The notes under the pieces were generated by a model. That model had not been told where the DNA came from, did not search any database, and worked only from the letters and a program-made list of their open reading frames with translations. The position numbers were made by a program, and so were the translations under genes. Below are positions 61,044 to 64,000 of a DNA stretch of 64,000 nt, piece after piece. Each line of letters starts with the position of its first letter. Position 1 is the first letter of the stretch. The DNA comes from Meandrina meandrites (lineage: Eukaryota; Cnidaria; Anthozoa; Scleractinia; Meandrinidae), in the NCBI GenBank assembly GCA_963693305.1, contig OY855908.1, positions 26,275,993 through 26,339,992 on the forward strand, read 5' to 3'.

Positions 61044-61676
61044 ATGAAAATGCAAAATTACGACCCCAGGTTGACTGTAAAAAGTAATTACAAGTAGGGC
61101 CACCCTTGTATGCCAGCAGATACCTTTCGGATGCTTATTTGTGGGCCGAGCAACTCTGGTAAAACAAATACTCTTTTGAATATGCTTTACAACTTGTTGG
61201 TCTACGACAAAATCTATCTTTGCGCAAAGAACCTGCATCAAGACAAGTACCAATACATGATTGATGATTTCAAAGAAAGAGTCAATCCTGTGACTGGGTA
61301 TAATGTTATTGAGGCTGCCTCTGAGGTTATTCCTCTGAAAATGCTGCCCATTGATAACCAAAAAATCCTAATTTTCGATGATATGGTTTGTGAAAAAAAC
61401 CAAGAAGACATTATCGATTATTTTACCAACGGACGCCTCCGCAATTGCAGCGTCATTTATCTTTCTCAAAGCTATTTTAAGACCCCCAAAGACATCCGAG
61501 ATAATTGCAGCCACTTTTGTGTTTTCGACTTTCTTCCCAGAGAAAATAACCGTATTGCTGGTGAATTGGGAATTGACAGAGAGCTGCTTGAAAGGGCTAC
61601 CAACACCAAATATTCTTTTTTATACCATGACCGGCCAAAAAAACAGACACTCAAAAATTTTGATGAAGATATATAG
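61044..61676 (+). pseudogene. A32-type packaging ATPase of A, early amber stop
   Basis: 211 codons from the ATG at 61044. Codon 18 (61095-61097) is TAG, where B has Gln. The frame then stays open with Walker A CGPSNSGKTN, Walker [12 protein letters not shown] and [12 protein letters not shown] Met just after the stop (61110, MPADTFRML) could restart translation and would keep all ATPase motifs, so the protein might still be made. It shares its divergent TATATATA-containing promoter region with the linker-protein gene. Confidence 0.82.
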
Positions 61677-61677
61677 A

Positions 61678-63657
61678 ATGGGATTTCTTAACAGTGGTAC
61701 AGGTGCGACTCAAACACACGAGGAGGAGGAGGAGGAGGAGACCTCTTCAATCCGAGGAAAAACCGGCCCTGCCGGCCCTGCTGGTCCAACTGGCGCAACT
61801 GGACCCGCTGGCGAAAAAGGTGAAAAAGGTGATAAGGGAAATACTGGACCACAAGGTCCTAAAGGTGATAAAGGTGGTGTTGGAGAAAAAGGATTAAAAG
61901 GCGATAGTGGCTCACAAGGGCCGACCGGACCTGCTGGCCCTGCGGGAGCAATGGGACCTACGGGGCCTACGGGAGCAACGGGACCTGCGGGGCCTACTGG
62001 AGCAACTGGACCTGCGGGTTCAAAGGGTGCTATTGGTCCAAAAGGTGAAAAAGGGGAAAAAGGTGATAGTGCGGATTTATCAACCGCTAATATTTCTGGA
62101 GATATTCTCATGAACGACCATGCAATCAAACAGCTTGCAAATCCTGTGGGTGATCAAGATGCTGTCAATCTCACTTCAATGAAAAAATATGTGGGCTCAA
62201 ATTCAATTACAGCAGGACACTCACATAAAAAAAAATGCTTTTGCTTATGTAACCCAAAAAAATGAGGTTACATCTGTAAACAATGTTACTTCTGTTACGT
62301 TTGAAGACTTTACCTCCAACCTTCACATAGTAAATAAAAAAGCTTATACTTTCAATCTCGTAAGAACCGGTGTCAATTCTTTCAACTCACGTTTGGCGCT
62401 AAATAAAAAACCCCTGCCCGAAGGAGAGTACACTATATGTGTCGAGTTCTTTATCCCGAAAGTTGATACTAATTGGTTTTTCAGTCCTTCAACCCCTAAC
62501 CCGGTCGATACTCTTACTTACCATAAGAAGCACTTCAACAGTCACAGCCCGAAATATTCACGCACCATTATTCACACGCGCAAATACAAAGACAACGATA
62601 ACACTATCTATCTTGATATTTCAAATTCGGGTTATGATGGCTCTTCACCACTTGAAAAGGCTGCTTTGATTATTTATGGGGTAAAGGGTTTTCAAACAGA
62701 TGTAGACGGTGCTGTTTATGATCAGGCTTTCGTTATCGAGGATGGCGGCGATTTTACTCTTCAAACCAATTTGGATATGAACGGTTTTGAAATAAAAAAT
62801 TACCAACCCCAACGCGACAGTTTTATGTATTTAGAAAATGATGAAATAAATTTCAAAAAAAGTATTGACATGAATGACAATCTGATTGTTGGTGTGAAAA
62901 ATGCTGACAGAGACAAAGCAGCTGTCAATCTCAAACAGGTAACCAATCTTTTGAATAATCACTTCTTTGCACTTATCAGTCAGATAAATAATAAACAAAA
63001 TAAAAGATATTACAAATTAATATTCGAGTACTTTTTTGATTTACTAGGTACTGATTCGTTTGATATGGAAAACAGTTATGGTTCAAATATTGAGTCAGTC
63101 GGAGGTAAATTAATGCTGAAAAATACAGTTTCTTTGTCTAACTTTGTTGTAAAAGATGGTTTTAGTATCAATTCATCTCATATTCAACTTGATGAAATAT
63201 TAAATCAAAATGATGACTTTACATTATTCGTGAGTTTTTTATATGATGAAAGTTTGCAAGGAATTGAAGTAACTACTTAATAGGTCTAGGAAACGTCGAC
63301 AATCAAAACTCAGTTGTATATTACGAACCGGTAGTCATAATCGCAGATTTCAATTTTGTTATAGCAACAACAGAACATGGTATAAAATTTCGACAATCCA
63401 TCCTTTCGGATTATCAAAATAAACATCTTTTCTTGTGGTTTTGTAAACAGGGTAATACTTATAAAGCCATCATATGCCAAGGTGGTCATATAAATTCAAC
63501 AATAGTACCTAAATCATTTCAAGCAAATTGTGTCGTCATCCAATTACCATATAAAGTGCAAAGAATAGGATTTTCCAAAAATTTTTATAATCTGTATGAA
63601 AAAGAATTCCACAAAATCAGTTTTCTTGAAAAAGCAAATGGAACTTTTTTTATCTAA
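61678..63657 (+). pseudogene. Collagen-like fibre gene of A, two frameshifts
   Basis: From the ATG at 61678 ([13 protein letters not shown]) through an EEEEEE run, about 100 residues of Gly-x-y repeats and the shaft motif [20 protein letters not shown]. Near 62230, in an A9 run, the frame shifts; the rest of the shared shaft continues in the frame of 62189-63280. A second shift near 63275 leads to a last part ending at 63657. The head after about 62840 (KSIDMNDNLIVGVKNADRDK, then FVVKDGFSINSSHIQLDE) has no similarity to the B head. It looks like a beta-sandwich, but no family is recognised. Confidence 0.75.
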
Positions 63658-63769
63658 TTCATTGATAAGCATTACAAGCTCTGAGTAGTTCTGTTAGAAA
63701 AACTTCACTCGATATAGGGCCTGGGAAAATATAAAAATATTGGTTTCCGGTCTTCTTAATGATCCTGAT
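63658..63769. other. Short intergenic spacer in A
   Basis: 112 bases between the fibre and the right-end gene, where B instead carries two extra genes (49918-50657). Nothing recognisable. Confidence 0.4.
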
Positions 63770-63976
63770 CTAATAATTTGGCAAAAGAATATTCATTACA
63801 TCTTGCGGACTCATTTTTTTCATTTGTGCAATAACGTCATCCAATGTAAGTGTTGAATAATTTTCTTGTTTGTAGGGTGAGTTATATATTTCAAAATTGG
63901 TTCCCCTTCTTTTGTTTTTTCCAATTTTTGGTTTTTTCATGCTTTGATCCATAATACCACTTCTTCCTCTTCCCAT
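63770..63976 (-). CDS. Right-end protein beginning MGRGR (A)
   Basis: 68 residues: MGRGRSGIMDQSMKKPKIGK, then a Tyr/Asn-rich part and TLDDVIAQMKKMSPQDVMNI. It corresponds to the first half of the B gene 50849-51232 (shared MGRGR, KKPKI, MSPxD) but is only half as long. It starts eight bases from the inner edge of the right terminal repeat. Function unknown; the conserved position suggests a role tied to the terminus. Confidence 0.55.
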   Translation of the reverse strand: MGRGRSGIMDQSMKKPKIGKNKRRGTNFEIYNSPYKQENYSTLTLDDVIAQMKKMSPQDVMNILLPNY

Positions 63977-63983
63977 CTCTGCG

Positions 63984-64000
63984 TTTATACTGCACGGTGT
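63984..64000. repeat. Start of Polinton A right terminal repeat
   Basis: The last 17 bases of the window are the reverse complement of 23631-23647, the inner edge of the left terminal repeat. The rest of the repeat and the target duplication lie beyond the window. Confidence 0.85.

Larger units (their letters stand above)
23359..64000. mobile_element. Polinton/adintovirus-like element A, interrupted and incomplete
   Basis: The left end is the inverted terminal repeat at 23359. The right terminal repeat begins at 63984 and runs out of the window. Genes lie at 23721-32410 and 57963-63976; the 25.5 kb between (32411-57959) is a later nested insertion in the major capsid gene. Without it A is about 15 kb, a normal Polinton size. 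The set of protein-primed PolB, retroviral-type integrase, adenain-like protease, packaging ATPase, two capsid proteins and fibre marks it as a virus-like self-synthesising element. Many genes are broken, so this copy cannot be autonomous. Confidence 0.9.

Noticed and set aside
25887..61097. All three nonsense codons in element A (PolB twice, ATPase once) are TAG, two of them at Tyr codons, hinting at amber recoding
   Set aside because: A is decayed in many other ways (frameshifts, transposon in the capsid gene), B has sense codons at these sites, and genes of both elements and the host use TAG as normal stops. Three cases are compatible with chance mutation.

Overview
This window looks like nuclear DNA of an invertebrate animal. 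A cnidarian such as a coral or anemone is most likely, because it combines GT-AG introns, tRNA-derived SINEs, TTAA MITEs, Penelope-like elements, THAP/DDE transposons and Polintons; this assignment is inference.

Bases 1-15.5 kb hold one minus-strand host gene. I assembled it from seven exons whose splice sites and reading phases agree: two OTU-protease exons (15467-15220, 14790-14520), a Death-domain exon (13104-12838), three coiled-coil exons (12031-11612, 8578-8030, 7016-6560) and a last exon with a discoidin (F5/8C)-like fold (1614-1116). MITEs, a SINE and a perfect-looking 690-bp tandem duplication lie in its introns.

Bases 15.5-23.36 kb are repeat-rich intergenic DNA. They include a Penelope-like retroelement (19.4-21.9 kb) with a 1,060-bp inverted partial copy of itself upstream.

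From 23,359 to the end the window is a four-level nest of mobile DNA. Polinton/adintovirus-like element A (23,359 to beyond 64,000) is split in its major capsid gene by a CACTA-like element C (32,411-57,959, TSD TAA). C is split by a THAP/DDE transposon D (32,600-52,370, likely TSD AT). The D transposase gene is split by a second, much fresher Polinton B (34,859-51,504, TSD GCTCG).

A and B are homologous and almost collinear: protein-primed PolB (+), retroviral-type integrase (-), a small unknown (+), a hydrophobic protein (-), a phospholipase A2 protein and one or two relatives sharing its zinc-ribbon-like leader (-), adenain-like protease (-), small basic core-like protein (-), double-jelly-roll major capsid (-), basic Ala/Lys-rich protein (-), minor capsid/penton (-), Pro/Ser-rich acidic protein (-), packaging ATPase (+), collagen-like fibre (+), then small genes next to the right terminal repeat. 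Together this is the gene set of a capsid-forming, self-integrating DNA virus. B is nearly intact, with one frameshift in PolB and a small one at the ATPase C-terminus. A is decayed, with two amber stops in PolB, one in the ATPase, frameshifts in four genes and the transposon in its capsid gene.

The most unusual signals are: a short palindromic repeat scattered through genes and gaps of both Polintons, always in one orientation and often read in frame; a protease gene with no ATG in either element, joined to the preceding gene by a conserved run of eight A; a shared leader domain followed by adenain-type cleavage motifs; and 205-bp self-complementary termini.
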